64,000 nucleotides of DNA from Zizania palustris. Lineage: Eukaryota > Streptophyta > Magnoliopsida > Poales > Poaceae. The DNA is taken from the NCBI GenBank assembly GCA_019279435.1, contig JAAALK010000080.1, positions 87,332,328 through 87,396,327 on the forward strand, read 5' to 3'. Made by a program: the position numbers and the translations under genes. This document shows positions 1 to 11,421 of this stretch, piece after piece (positions within the stretch are counted from its first letter, which is position 1; every line of letters starts with the position of its first letter). The notes beneath the pieces are model-generated. The model did not search any database, was not told the origin of the DNA, and was given only the letters and a program-made list of their open reading frames with translations.

Positions 1-974
1 TTCTCAGGGAGCTCTTGGCTTCCGGTTTTTCTTCTCGGGCCGTGAGCAGGCACCTGCGTGCGGGTGCTGTTTTTTTCATCGGAGCAGCGCAGGCAGCTCA
101 TTTGCGCGTGTGCGGGCGCCGTGCAATATCAGGAACCAGGCGACGGAATCTTCAAGGCAGGAGGCACTACAACGCGTGCGTAACAAGCAGAGCAACAACA
201 TATCAGAGCTTGTGTGAGGAACAGGGCTATACGTCAATAGCGTAGTAAGAAAATTACTTCCTCCTCAAAAGACGTGTCTAGATTTTTGTTAATTGGTTGG
301 CTAGATTAATTTTGCAAATGCTTTACTGTGCTTGTTAATCACGTGATAGCACTTGAACACTAATCAATTTTCTCGTTTTGCGTGCTGAAGAAACAGAACA
401 CAAGGTACTGTTTAAATGAATCAAATCAAACCATGATTAGCACTAATTACGTTTCTCGATTTGCGTGCTAATGAAATATTCATGTGTAGCTTTGTGTCAC
501 GTACTGATAGTACTATTTCAATATCTTCCGAAACATCCGATTGCATGTGGTGGCATACTGCTAAGAATTAATTTTTCCATGAATATATTTCATCTGTTGA
601 TTTAATCTTTGTGCTGTCATTACATCTGTTGGTTCATCTGTTGTTTTGATAGATGATATTGATTCTGGTGTTTTAATCTGTGCACTGTTTTATTTCGGTT
701 GGAACTTCACTGTTTATTATCTTCATGTTAGTTGATCTGATTAAATGCCTGTGAGTTAATTAATCTGTTGAACCTGCCTTTGAGCACTGTGTTGGTGTCT
801 TTTCGATTAGAACACTGGTGTTTTTTTAGGCTAGATCTTTTGAGGCTCTGTTAATCTGTTTGTTTTTCGCTGTTAGTCTGTTGAGGTGCGTTGGGTGTTG
901 GGAGCAGGCCATTGATTCGAAAGAATTTTTTTTAGGCGCCCATTCACCCCCCCTCTGTTCGCTACTTTCGGTCC
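1..974. repeat. Unassigned repeat DNA, possible copia LTR tail
   Basis: No convincing gene is visible; the short open frames here have no recognisable motif. The last 60 bases contain a T-rich run, a CACCCCCCC tract and a TCCTACA ending, a layout common at the 3' end of grass copia (SIRE-type) LTRs. The sequence then changes abruptly to Tekay-type LTR sequence at about 975. The copia reading is an inference from that ending only. Confidence 0.3.
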
Positions 975-2419
975 TACACAGACCTTCATCCTCCTCGTAG
1001 TAGACGGGCTCTGATGGTGTAAGTCAACAGGGTGAGTACAGATGTACTCAGCATGCCACCGAATGCAAATATAATGCAAGGTAATAACAAGGGAGAACGT
1101 GGCTAGTTTTGCGGAAGCAGCATAATTGTAAAGCATTAAATGTGATCAATTTATTAGTACTGAAAAGTAAACATGTGTATGCATCATCATCTTCTAACTC
1201 GAGGAGTACGTTTTACCTCCTCGCACAACAGTCCTTACATGCCATGAATAACTCAATAATTCAAACAATTGTAAACTAACTGCGAGTAGTCACACAACCC
1301 GCCCTTGACCGTGGGCTCGGCTTTTCGAAAAAATTAAATTACTCTGATCAGAGATGTACCACTGTACCCACAAGGCACGCACTCATCACCTACACCGAAG
1401 GGTAACGAGATGACCCATTTCACGGGAACTCGTGCCAAAACCTTCCATATGGTCTTCCCCGACTCAACAACACCCTCTTATATGTTTCGTATCGTGTCTC
1501 GCCATGTCGAGTTTCCACAATACCCGCCCTTGAGCCATCGTCGGTACAAGGCGCCCTGAGGGCTAGCCCCTTACCCCCTCCACTATGGTGCCGTTAGATG
1601 GAGTGTTCCACACTTCTAGTTAGGACTTACCCATTAGACTTGTGGTTGGTACGGAAGTGCTTTGCAACAGATCCCGCAGACCGGTCCTTATAGTGCCCCG
1701 GGTGCGACATACCAATACCCGAGCTTGCACCCGGAACCCACCATACTTATAACCTAGCCAGCTCCAACAGAGTCCAGAGACGAGAATAACGGGGAAAATT
1801 CATATATCAGAATCCAGCTATCTACGACTCATTCTTTTTATCCTATAGCAGTTGTGCCGGTACATTGGGCACTAGCTAATAATTTTATAGTAGAGTGACA
1901 AGGAGTTAAGGCTCAATAAGCATGGCTTGGGTTTGCACACAAGGATGGGGATCTAATAAATATAAGTGTAGGGCTTGATGTTTGACTAATGCAATATTAA
2001 CCTATGAGTTATAGCGATAATTTATTAAAACATGGGCTCAATAATGATCAACTGTTTCCACAGAGGTGGTCGATGACTTGCCTTGATCTGTGAATGGTGA
2101 AGGTGGAATCTCGGGGTAAGACTCGAGATCTTTGACGACGTCGTAGTCTTCTTGATACGGAAAAGTAAACACAACATTCAATAAACAATCCAAAATCAAG
2201 CATACAAGCATACAAGTTGTGGTTGGATTTAAGTAAGGGCGATAGAGTCTTAAATTCTAGGGAATTGTTACTTAAATATTTAAGATTGATTCCTAATGAG
2301 ATTTCTGAATTTATGACTTGATGTAATTTATTCTTCCTAGGGGTTTTTATTTTTCCCTTTTTAAAGTTCAAGTAAAAAGGTATTGAATAACCTTATTATT
2401 ATTTTAATTGTAGTAAAAA

Positions 2420-3065
2420 TACTGGACTTAAGTTATTAGGTTTCCTGAGGTTGTTATATAAATTTTTAAGATATTTCCATAAAGGGTTGACTTTTTGTTA
2501 AATGCATTAATTAAATGTCGTAAAAGGGCCTTTACAATATCATAAATTGGACAAAAATGAATATTCTATTTTTATTGTATTACAAATAGTGAACTCAAGT
2601 TGTTAGGTTTTCTGAAGTTATTATATAAGTTGTCATGACATTTTTATAAAGTGTTTAACTTCTATTATATGAACTACTTAATTATCCTATAAGGGTTTTT
2701 GCAATATTAATTAATAGATTAAAGTGGGCAAAGTGAACATGTGATTTTTGTTGCATTAAAACAGTGGAATAAAGTCATTAAGTCCTCTGAATTTATTGAT
2801 GATATTTTTGTAAAGTGTTGCATTTTTATTAATCATTTATCTTAAAGGGCCTTGGAAATGTTTATTTAATAATTTAAAATGGGAAAAATGACTTTTTTGT
2901 ATTTTTATTGGCTTGTAAACAATGCAATGGAGTCATTATGTCATCTGAAATTAATATATAAATTTTAAGAGTTTTTCTGAATTATCTAAATGAAATAATA
3001 ATTAAATCCTAAAGGGGTCTTTTCTTGATTATTTAATAAGAATATTTTGTGCCAAATAAACATAT
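2420..3065. repeat. About 170-bp degenerate tandem repeats inside LTR
   Basis: Four diverged copies can be lined up on a block resembling AAGTTATTAGGTTTCCTGAG, beginning near 2423, 2591, 2770 and 2935, so the period is 165-179 bp. Each copy continues with a TATATAA-like stretch, a TTTTATAAAG-like stretch and an AAAGGG(C/T)(C/T)TTT motif. The stretch is very AT-rich and non-coding. Confidence 0.55.
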
Positions 3066-3890
3066 TGTTTTTATTGCATAAAAGTGTAGAGGATGAAAAG
3101 ACAAATTTTCCAGAATTGAAATTGTGAAATTTGGAGTTATTTTGAGCAAGATATGAATTTTTGAAGTTTAAACTATTTTCTGAAATTTAATTTAAACCAG
3201 AAAACCTGCGTCAGTCTACGGTGAGCCAGGTCCACCATGGACCCGCGCACTGTGCACGTGGGCCGATCGGATCTGGACCGTTGGATCCAGATCCAACGAT
3301 TTCCCACGCAGCGGGTCACTTAAGTGACAACCAACGGCTGAGATCGACCGATATCGGTCAACCTCAGTCAAACGCATCTGGGCGCTCGGTTTCAGGATCT
3401 AATCTTGGCCGTTTGCTGCAGATCATACGGCTATGGCTTCGTCCGGCACGACACGTAGCGAAGGGGTAAGTACCCCCTTCGTTCCCGACTCCGGCGGAGC
3501 AACGGCGAGGGCTTCTGACGGCGACGAGGGCTAACCGGCTGGGCTAGGGCCTAAAATGGAATCAGGAAGGCAAGGGGAGCTCAGGCATACCAGCGATGGC
3601 GGCGAGAAGTGACCGACGGCGACCGGCGGCGAGGGGAGGCGATGAAGACCTTCGGGTCGACTGTGGCGACAGCGATCCGGCGGCGAGGAACGCGAGTGGA
3701 GGCGAGGCCGAGGGAGCAGTGGCAACGACGGTCCCGGCGGTGGCCTCGGTGAGGGCGGCGGTGGCACGGTGCGCCAGCGAAGGCTTGCCAGAGCCGAAGC
3801 AGAGGAAAAACCAAAAAGATGGAAGTGGCGGCTCGGGATTGCGATTGCTAGGGTCCTGGTGGTGTGGCGAAGTGCGGTGGACTGGGGGGG

Positions 3891-3897
3891 TTAAATA
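3891..3897 (-). promoter_or_regulatory. Possible LTR TATA box (TATTTAA)
   Basis: Read on the minus strand this is CTATTTAACCCC. The same word sits at the matching place in the LTR at 28513-31854 (31131-31137). It would drive minus-strand transcription into the AT-rich R/U5 part of the LTR. Conservation between two diverged LTRs supports it; the promoter role is inferred. Confidence 0.35.
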
Positions 3898-4649
3898 GGG
3901 GCTCGCCGGCGTTTAAATTGGAAGTAAACCGGCGAGATCCCGAGGTCTCTGGCGAGCTTGCCATACACGCGATCCCCGACCAACTATGATGAAACGCGTG
4001 GGAATAAGGGGGAAAGAGATCACCGGCGAGAGGGGAAGGTGATCCGTGCTCGATTTGGCGGATCTGGCCGGCCGGCGACGGTTTAAGGTAAGGGGTCATC
4101 GGGAAAGGGAAGGGGAGAGATCCCCTTCCATTGTAGACGATGATGCTGACATGTCAGAGGGCGAAGGCGAGGGCAAACGTGCCGACAGATGGGGTCCCGG
4201 GGCAGAGAGAGGAAGGCGAGAGCGGGAGGCTGACGGGTGGGCCAGCGACCACTCGCGCGCGGGGAAAAGAAGGGGAGATGGCGCCGACAGGCTGGCCCCG
4301 CCTGTCAGTGAGAGGGGCGGAACTGGGCTGGGCCGAAAGGCTTTTGGAGGGGATTTCAGAGTTTCGGGCCAATAAGAATTTAAATGCTTTTTCTAATTAA
4401 TTTAATTTCAGAAATTGGTTTATTGGTTTAAGACTTGAAGTACTGTTGCTAAAATTTTGTAAAAATTCTCAAAAATATTTCTTGGCCTCTAGTTTATCCC
4501 ATAAAATTTTCAAGTCCAAATTTTGAATATTTGTCTCTGTTTGGCTTTAATAGGGCTCTTTTAGAATTTTTATTAATAACAAAATTCAGAAATTCATTTA
4601 ATATTATTTTTCCTTTATTTTATTCCCTTTTAATTTTGGGGCTGTTACA

Positions 4650-7187
4650 CTATATGGATGATATTGTAATAAAGAGTGCTTTAAAGCACCAACATAGCCT
4701 AGACTTAGCAGAAACATTTGATAGCCTTTGGGCGTGTGGAGCCCGTCTCAAGCCCGAAAAATGTATCTTCGGGGCTCAGGCTGGGAAGTTGCTAGGGTAT
4801 CTAGTTTTGAGTAAAGGGATTGAAGCTAGGCCTACTCAAATAACTGCATTGCAAAGGATGGATCCGCCGAAAAATTTAAAGCAGGTACAAAAGCTGACTG
4901 GCCATCTAGCAGCACTTAGCAGATTTCTAGCAAGGTCCGCAGAACGAAGCCTGCCTAATTATCAAAGCATTGAAATGGTTCGAAGATTTTGCATGGACAC
5001 CAGATTGTCAAAAGAGTTTTAATGATATTAAAAATTATCTCAGCAACCTCGCTACACTCACTGTGCCCGTTGGAGATGAAACCCTACTCCTCTACCTTGC
5101 AGCTACTGGCTCCGCTGTTAGTGTAGTCCTTGTCCGAGAAGTTGATTTCATTGGGAAGTTGGTGCAGAATCCAGTCTATTTTGTATCCGAAGCATTATCT
5201 AGAGCAAAAACAAGATATTCCGAGCTTGATAAGTTCACTTATGCTCTGATAACGGCTTCGAGGAAATTATGACATTATTTTCTAGCACACAATGTAATTG
5301 TACCAACTTCGTATCCCATGGGAGATTTGCTCTGAAGCAAAGATTCTACGGGAAGAATTGGAAAATGGGCCGTTGAGCTAGCACCCTTCGGCATCTCCTT
5401 CGTAGCAAGGACAGCAATCAAGTCGAAAGTAGTGGCAGATTTTGTGACAAAATGGACTCCATCTGCAATATGGGCTCCGGAGAAATCAAATGAAGGAATT
5501 TGGACTATATACTCTGACGGAGATTCCAAGCGTCTGGAGCAGGCATCGGAGTGGTAATAATTTCGCCTTTAGAGAAAAGAGTGATGTACTCTGGAAGGCT
5601 CAACTTTAAGTCCACCAATAATATAGCAGAGTATGAAGGAATTTTGTTAGGACTTCGAAAAGCATGTGCTTTGGGTGCTACAAGAGTTGTTATTAAAACA
5701 GATTCTCAAATTGTAGTAGGGCACGTTGATAAAAGTTTTCAAGTCCGTCATCCGTAGCTTGCAAAATATTTTGAAGAGATCTGTAAGATCAAAGCAACAT
5801 TCAAAGGGATTTCCATCCGAAGTATACCAAGAGCTGAATATGTGCAAGTTGATACCTTAGCGAAAGTTGCAGCCGAAGCTATGGACATTCCAGAAGAAGC
5901 CTTTTACGAAGAACTTACGTCGCCTTCGGTGTCACAAATTCCTTTTGTAGAGGTTCTTTACATTACAAGCACTGACTGGCGGAGCTCAATCATAGAGCTA
6001 TTGCAAGGTGAAGCAAATTTACCTGAAGGACCACAACTTTCGAGGTTGAAGCTAAGAGTTCGGAATTATCATGTAATCAACGGTATTCTCTATAAGGCCG
6101 GAGTATGTTCCACCCTACTCCGATGTATATCTCAAGACGAAGGTCAAGAGATACTCTGAGAAATTCATGAAGGACTTTGTGGTAGCCATCTGCCCCCCCG
6201 AGCTTTAGCAGGAAAAACACTTCGCCAGGGGCTTTATTGGCCTACAACAGTGGCTGATGTGGAGGGCTTAGTCCGCACTTGCCAAGGTTGTCAATGGATG
6301 GGAAGACGAAGTCATCATCCGCCAATGATTCTTCAAGTCATTGCTCCAGTTTGACCTATAGCCAGATGGGGCATGGATCTCATTGGCCCCTTCCTAGTAG
6401 CAAAAGGAAATCTGAAATTCGTAGTGGTAGCAATTGAGTATTTTTCCAAGTGGGTCGAAGCAAAATACCTCAAAGCTATCACTTCAAACAATGTACAAAA
6501 GTTCTTTTGGAAAAATATTATATGAAGATTCGGAGTGCCTCGATAGCTCACAGTCGACAATGGGACACAGTTTGATTCAGAGCCCTTCAGGAAGTTTTGC
6601 GAAGATCTTGGCATACAAATATGCTTTGCAGTTGTGCACCATCCTTAGTCTAACGAAGCTGTCGAAAGGGCTAATGGTAATATTTTATAAGGGCTGAATC
6701 GAAGAATAGTAGGGTTAGCAAAGGGGCTATGGACTGAAGAACTCCCGAAGATTTTATAGTCCATTCGGACCACTCAAACGAGGTCCACAAGTGTTCTCCT
6801 TTCAGATTATTATTCGGAGATGAAGCTATGACACCGACGGAGCTCAAAGGAGAATCTCTTCGCACCACCGAACCTAAAATAGAAGGAGAAAGTCAAGCTT
6901 CGCTTAATTTAACAGAAGAAACAAGACTTCGAGCTGTGGCTAATTTGTCAAAATATCAAGAGCAAATGAAGACTTGGTATGACCCAAAGGTTAAGCTTAA
7001 TGAACCTAAACAAGGTCACTTAGTTTTGCGAAGCATCATATCACCACAGAAATTAGGAAATAAGTGCGAAGGTCCATATATCATTCTAAGTTCAGGACAC
7101 CCTGGTTCTTTTAAACTAGCTAATCTAGAAGGGGAAGAGTTAAAGCATGCCTGGCATGTGGAGCACTTAAAGCGATACTTTTCATAG
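4650..7187 (+). pseudogene. pol: Tat pol remnant: RT (C-half), RNase H, second RNase H, integrase
   Basis: The frame starts inside the reverse transcriptase at YMDD (4651-4662). It continues through the RT thumb and connection and a first RNase H (LLYLAATGSAVS, about 5090). A second, archaeal-type RNase H typical of the Tat lineage follows at about 5510-5870 (KTDSQ at about 5697). The integrase has a zinc region (H..H with CQGC near 6285), WGMDLIGPF near 6367, TVDNGTQF near 6550 and a C-terminal end HLKRYFS just before the stop at 7185-7187. Several frameshifts and stops break it: an RFLARSAERSLP-to-next-frame shift near 4950, TGA at 5269, TGA for an Arg codon near 5334 and TAG near 5755. The products would have copied and integrated the element; this copy cannot. 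Confidence 0.9.
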
Positions 7188-7359
7188 GGGCTCCTTGTAA
7201 TCATCTGTAAACACCTTTTGAATTAATAAAGCTCATGGTTCAGATAATGCCTACCTCTCAAACACTTCATACTTCTAGTGGACGCACTGGAGGTACGAAG
7301 TTGGTTGTGAGGGAAGGGTCATTCATTTGGACCAAATTTGCGGACTTCGAACCATTGGA

Positions 7360-7680
7360 TCGAAGCTTCCGACGTGGTGGGAAAGACACAGAAAAACAGA
7401 TTCCAAGGCACCGGCTTGAAAGCATCCGTAAAAAGAGTCCAAGGAGACCAAATGATATGGATTCCAGGCTCTGGCTTGAAAGCATTCGTAAAAAGAGTCC
7501 AAGGAGACCACTATGCGAATTCTGAACCACTGGTTTGATAGCATTCCAAAAAGAGCCGAAGGAGGCCAAACAAAACAGACTTTGAGCTAATAGCTTAGAA
7601 CGTTTGTAAAAGAGTCCAAAGCGACCAATTGTATTGGATGCTAAGGTTTCCGAAAAAAGAGTCCAAAGTGACTACATTCA
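7360..7680. repeat. 60-bp imperfect tandem repeats between pol and antisense gene
   Basis: Units resembling GGCTTGAAAGCATCCGTAAA begin at about 7413, 7473, 7532 and 7592, with a decayed fifth, so the period is 59-60 bp. Because 60 is a multiple of three, frames stay open on both strands: a basic repeat (LESIRKKSPRRP) on the plus strand and a hydrophobic one (GLLGLFLRMLSS) on the minus strand. The same array occurs at the same place in elements 2 and 3. The remaining 7188-7359 and 7681-7952 hold only spacer, including AAGAGGGGCTGGGAAG near 7865, which is shared with element 2. Confidence 0.7.
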
Positions 7681-7952
7681 AACAAAAAGGTACTAAGTTA
7701 CCAGTTTTCAGACTCCGAGTTAATAGAGTGGAAGACATTTTTTGAGATCTTAGTCAATCTCTAAGTTGATAAGGGGCTCTGAGCCTCCAAAAATGTACTC
7801 TTAACTAAAGTTATTTTCGTTGCGCGTAACAACCTTCGACCAAGTTTCGAAGTTGCTTACACCCAAAGAGGGGCTGGGAAGTAGGGAGAAAATTTTGAAA
7901 TTTTAATCTTTAACATTCAAACAGATTACATTACATCATAAAAAGTCTGTAT

Positions 7953-10900
7953 CTATACCGAGAAGGAAACAAAGACCTCTTCAATTCCGAGAACTACCAC
8001 TAAAGCTAGAATGACAAGTTCTAGAGCTGGGAGTTTTAATAACTTTACGTTTAACTCTTTTCCCTCCTTTCAAAGCTCGGAAATCACTTTGTTCCTGTTG
8101 AAGTTTAGCCCAAGTTCGAAGTCGCTCGGGGCTTCTTTCCAAGCTTCAAAGTTGTTTAGAACTTTCTTTACTTGTTCTTCAGCAGTATTTTCTTCTTCGG
8201 ACCATTCAATGTCTTCAGAAGATGAAGGTTCCAAGTTAACTTCCTTTTCCTCTTCTTTAATGTAAGATAATATATCTTTGCATATTTCGGGCGCAATTAC
8301 ACCGGAGCTTTCTCAAGGAATTGAAAATCGAGGGCGTTTGTGAGGTCTTAAAGTTTCGAAGGTAGCCCATAGCTGGTGAAGCTCTTCGTTAACCTCTAAC
8401 ACTTCGAGATCATCCATAAAAGGTTGGAAAGCCTAAAAACATTTCCAAATAAGTCTTTTCATTCCTAAAAGATAAAAGCATAAACTTTTACATATTCGGG
8501 GCCCTAAACAAAACTAGACCTTCGGGTCTAGTGGGCGCTGGCTACTCGAAGCCTGCAACCGTGCTTGCTTTTAGCAAAGTCCTTCATCAATCCAAGCCTT
8601 GATTTCTGATCGACCTTCGGCTCTCTGAGATGCTTGGAAGGCTTGCCAAACTGCAGCTACGTCGTCGGAAGGGTTTAAGAGTCGGTTGTCGTCGAAGATA
8701 ATGGGAGTCGCCCCTGAGTCTGGTGCTACTGATAGCCCTAGATCCTCATAGTAGCGAAGTACTCTGAGAGCAGCTACTTGGTCGGAGATTTCTCCATACT
8801 GAATACCCACCGTCTTCATCATCTTCGCTGTTTCTTGGATCATCTTCAATCTCCACAGCAGAGGGACGTCGCTAGTTGAAGGTAAGGTCCAAGAAGTACC
8901 GAAGTATTCCAAGACACCCCGAAGGTTGTCCATGGTCTCTAAAGCTACCTTCTCGGACTTCACCTTGTCTTCGGACAAATATCCCTTGACGAATATAGCT
9001 CGTCTGTCAAAGAAGAAAGCCTAGCTGCCTCCATAATCAAGGAGATATTCTGACCGAGAAAGTTGTTGGCCTCATCCATTAACTTCGCCTGCTCCTCCCG
9101 GAGATTGACCAGCTCAGCCCCCGTGGTCGCCTACTCCGTTCACAGTTTCTCTACTTCAGCCCGAAGCACGATTTGTTTGCCTTTGAGCTTCCGATTAGCA
9201 GCTTCCAGACCAAGTCTGGCTTTCCTTTCCGCTACTACCATTTCATCCAAGCTAGATGTTCGAATTTTGGAGCTGACAAGACTCCCTTGGAGACAGTTAT
9301 CTTCTCCTTAAGACGATTGTAGTCCCGCTCGTTAGAAACAGCCACAGCTTGAGCCAAGACTATTTGCTGCGAAGGAAAAAGCAATGTGAGTAAACTATTT
9401 ACATGTTGAAACTAACTCTGTTATTGCAGACACTTCGTACCTGGTATGCTGCCTGCTCCATGGCTGCATCTAAATCCGACCCCTCGGCTTCCCCAAGTAT
9501 AGCCACCAAGTCAGTCTCCACAACTTCACGATTAGCTCGAGCCAAAGGCTCTAGTAGAGTCCGAAGCCCGGTCCTTCGCTCCAGAAAATGAGCTAGGAGG
9601 GGGAGCCTTAACAAGGCTCTTTGATCGTCTTCATTGGGAGAAGGGCCAGAGCGCAATGCCGCATCCCCGGAGACCTCAGTGGATTGGCCTCCTTCCATGG
9701 ACTGGCCTCCGTCTGTAGATTCCGACAGGGTTAATCCAGAGTTCGGAGCAGGAAAAGGATCCACTTTTCCTTTACCTTTTCCGGGCCCCATTTCTATAGC
9801 CTCCTCCGGAATTGACTTCGGAGATGTCGAGGTTTCAGGCGCAGTCTTCACGGTAGGGGTCATCTCCATGGGGGTTGATCCTATAAAATCAAAGGTATTA
9901 TATATTGCATAATTTTACAGGACACGAAAAGAAAGGAAAAGTACTCTACTGAGGCTTACCTTGGACATTCTGTCGACAGACGAGTATGGGACTACTTGGA
10001 GGCTCGAATGCCTCTTCGAAGTCCTCCTCGGATTCAGAGTTGGGGAGCAAAGGATTAGCTGCTGAAATATCTCCTAGAACAACAGTTATCACTTCGTCCG
10101 GAGCCGAAGCTTGATCATTTGCTACCTCGACTCCGCCTTCTTCAGCAGCAGGGGCCTCTTGGCTAGGCAGGACATTCGAAGTTTCTGCCTTCTTGAGGTT
10201 GTCTTGCGCACCGGCACGTCTGCTGTGTTGCCTATAGCCGGACTTCAACCTCTGCCTGCGCCTCTTCATCCTCGGTAATAAGGTCTATCATAACCCTCTG
10301 CATTTCTCTCTATCCTTCATCTTCAGATGAATCCAAAGAGGAAGTAGAGGACTTGGAAGGGACAACAAACTTCGGTTTACGGGCCAACTTTTTCATGGGA
10401 GTCTTGGTTGGCGCCGAAGTCCCAGTTTCAACTTTCCTCTTCTTAGGACCAGACTCCGAAGTGCTCCAGTCCGGAAGGGAAGGAGCGTTAACTCAGAGTA
10501 CGCTACATACTCAGTTGAATCACTCCCAACTGCCTACCAGTTTCACCCTCCATTCTTTCTCAGTGAGGGTAGGGGATCCGAGGATCTTTTTTGAAGCCCG
10601 TACGACTTGCTCCGAAGTCAAGGAGGCGTGTGGAGTTGAAAGATAAGTTTTTTCTCAGTTATATCATTTTTTATGAAATTATCATACATGAAACATTTTG
10701 CAGTTTCCGAAGTTACCTGCAGAGCTCGAAGAGATTTTTCGGAGTCCACCCTCCAGATTCTCTTCAAAGTTAATAGGCCAGTTGGCCATTAGAGGTGGAA
10801 TCTAGACGCCAATGAACTCCTCCGCTAAGTCCCGCATGCTCATGCGATGACTTATTGTTTGTAGCAGATTGAGGCGAGCTTCGAGCTGGCCCGGGTCTGG

Positions 10901-11421
10901 ATGAACTTCGTCTTCCCTCCAGAAATGTATGTCTTTCAGAGGCCCGACCAAACTGCTATCTGCTCCTACTTCGGCGTAGAACCACCAAAGAATCCAATCC
11001 ATGTACCATTTGGTGTTGATGGTCTTCGCTGGAAATCGAATTTGGTACTCGTCTCAGAGCCTGAAGTTGATGTTGCCGAAGGCAACCACTATCTTCTCTC
11101 CTCCGGAGCCTTAGTAAGTCTTCAACTGGCAAGAAGCCTTGTGGAGCACTGCGAAGATCTCCGCTCTCCCTTCGCAACCTTCAGCTCGCATCGCCCATTC
11201 GAAGATCGCAAGACACGCTATGGCGTTTGGGGATAGATGAGGAAGGTTGACGTGGAAAAGTTCTAATACCTCCAACAAGAAGTCTACTGGTGGAAGCCCT
11301 ATCCCCACCTCGAAGAAGGCTTCGAAAACAACTACCTCTCCGAGCCGAGGCGAGGGGATTGCTTCCTGACCAGGCTCACGGATCTTGATTCCCGGACTAA
11401 CCTTCCCCGTGATTGCTATTG
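7953..11421 (-). pseudogene. Antisense accessory gene of Tat element 1, five exons (first exon cut by gap)
   Basis: Aligning this with the copy in element 2 gives exons on the minus strand at about 11421(gap)-10717, 10635-9960, 9880-9441, 9366-8520 and 8432-7953. Donors read GTAACTTC, GTAAGCC, GTACGAAG and GTCTAG. Acceptors read TATAG, TTCGCAG and TTTTTAG, while the acceptor at 10636 has decayed from AG to AA. Exon 1 carries the conserved FEAFFEVGIGLPPVDFLLEV and WYMDWILWWFYAEVG blocks, which I recognise as the 'putative gypsy type transposon' family (Pfam Transposase_28). Exon 2 has PKKRKV (10430-10447), identical to a classical nuclear localisation signal. Exon 3 is acidic and Pro/Ser-rich. 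Exon 4 has a coiled-coil-like part and GVLEYFG..LP...VPLL. Exon 5 is acidic, then LGLNFNRNK. In-frame stops (after QLKTY, after GLC) and frameshifts make it a pseudogene. A similar antisense gene is known in maize Grande. Confidence 0.7.

Larger units (their letters stand above)
975..4649 (-). mobile_element. Tekay-type (chromovirus) LTR remnant
   Basis: The stretch matches the LTR at 28513-31854 block by block: the region with the phrase AATGCAAGGTAATAACAA, the AT-rich middle, the motif GGACCGTTGGATCCAGATCC near 3270 (also near 30460), the GC-rich block and the terminal GTTACA. The first roughly 200 bases of the LTR are missing at the left end. It reads in the same direction as the LTRs of the minus-strand element at 28513-39601. 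No internal domain of the same element is attached, so it is a solo or truncated LTR. The small open frames in its GC-rich part (3531-4400) are not genes. The right end touches the YMDD codons of Tat element 1. Confidence 0.7.
4650..11421 (+). mobile_element. Tat-lineage Ty3/gypsy element 1, 5'-truncated
   Basis: This is a partial element: pol from the RT active site to the end of integrase (4650-7187), a tandem-repeat block (7360-7680) and an antisense multi-exon gene (7953-11421), in the same order as element 2 (17932-27359). Everything upstream of YMDD is lost at the junction with the Tekay LTR at 4649/4650. The 3' LTR is missing because the contig ends at the N gap. It belongs to the same family as elements 2 and 3. 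Confidence 0.85.

Noticed and set aside
3531..4400. Overlapping open frames on both strands in GC-rich DNA
   Set aside because: They lie in the GC-rich part of a Tekay-type LTR, overlap in several frames, have low-complexity Arg/Pro/Gly content and are not conserved as frames in the other LTRs (30590-31445).
7360..7680. CRISPR-like regular repeat array
   Set aside because: Units are contiguous 60-bp imperfect tandem repeats with no spacers, in a plant retroelement.
9063..9912. Plus-strand frames of 60-90 codons
   Set aside because: They mirror the antisense gene exons on the minus strand and are Ser-rich shadows.
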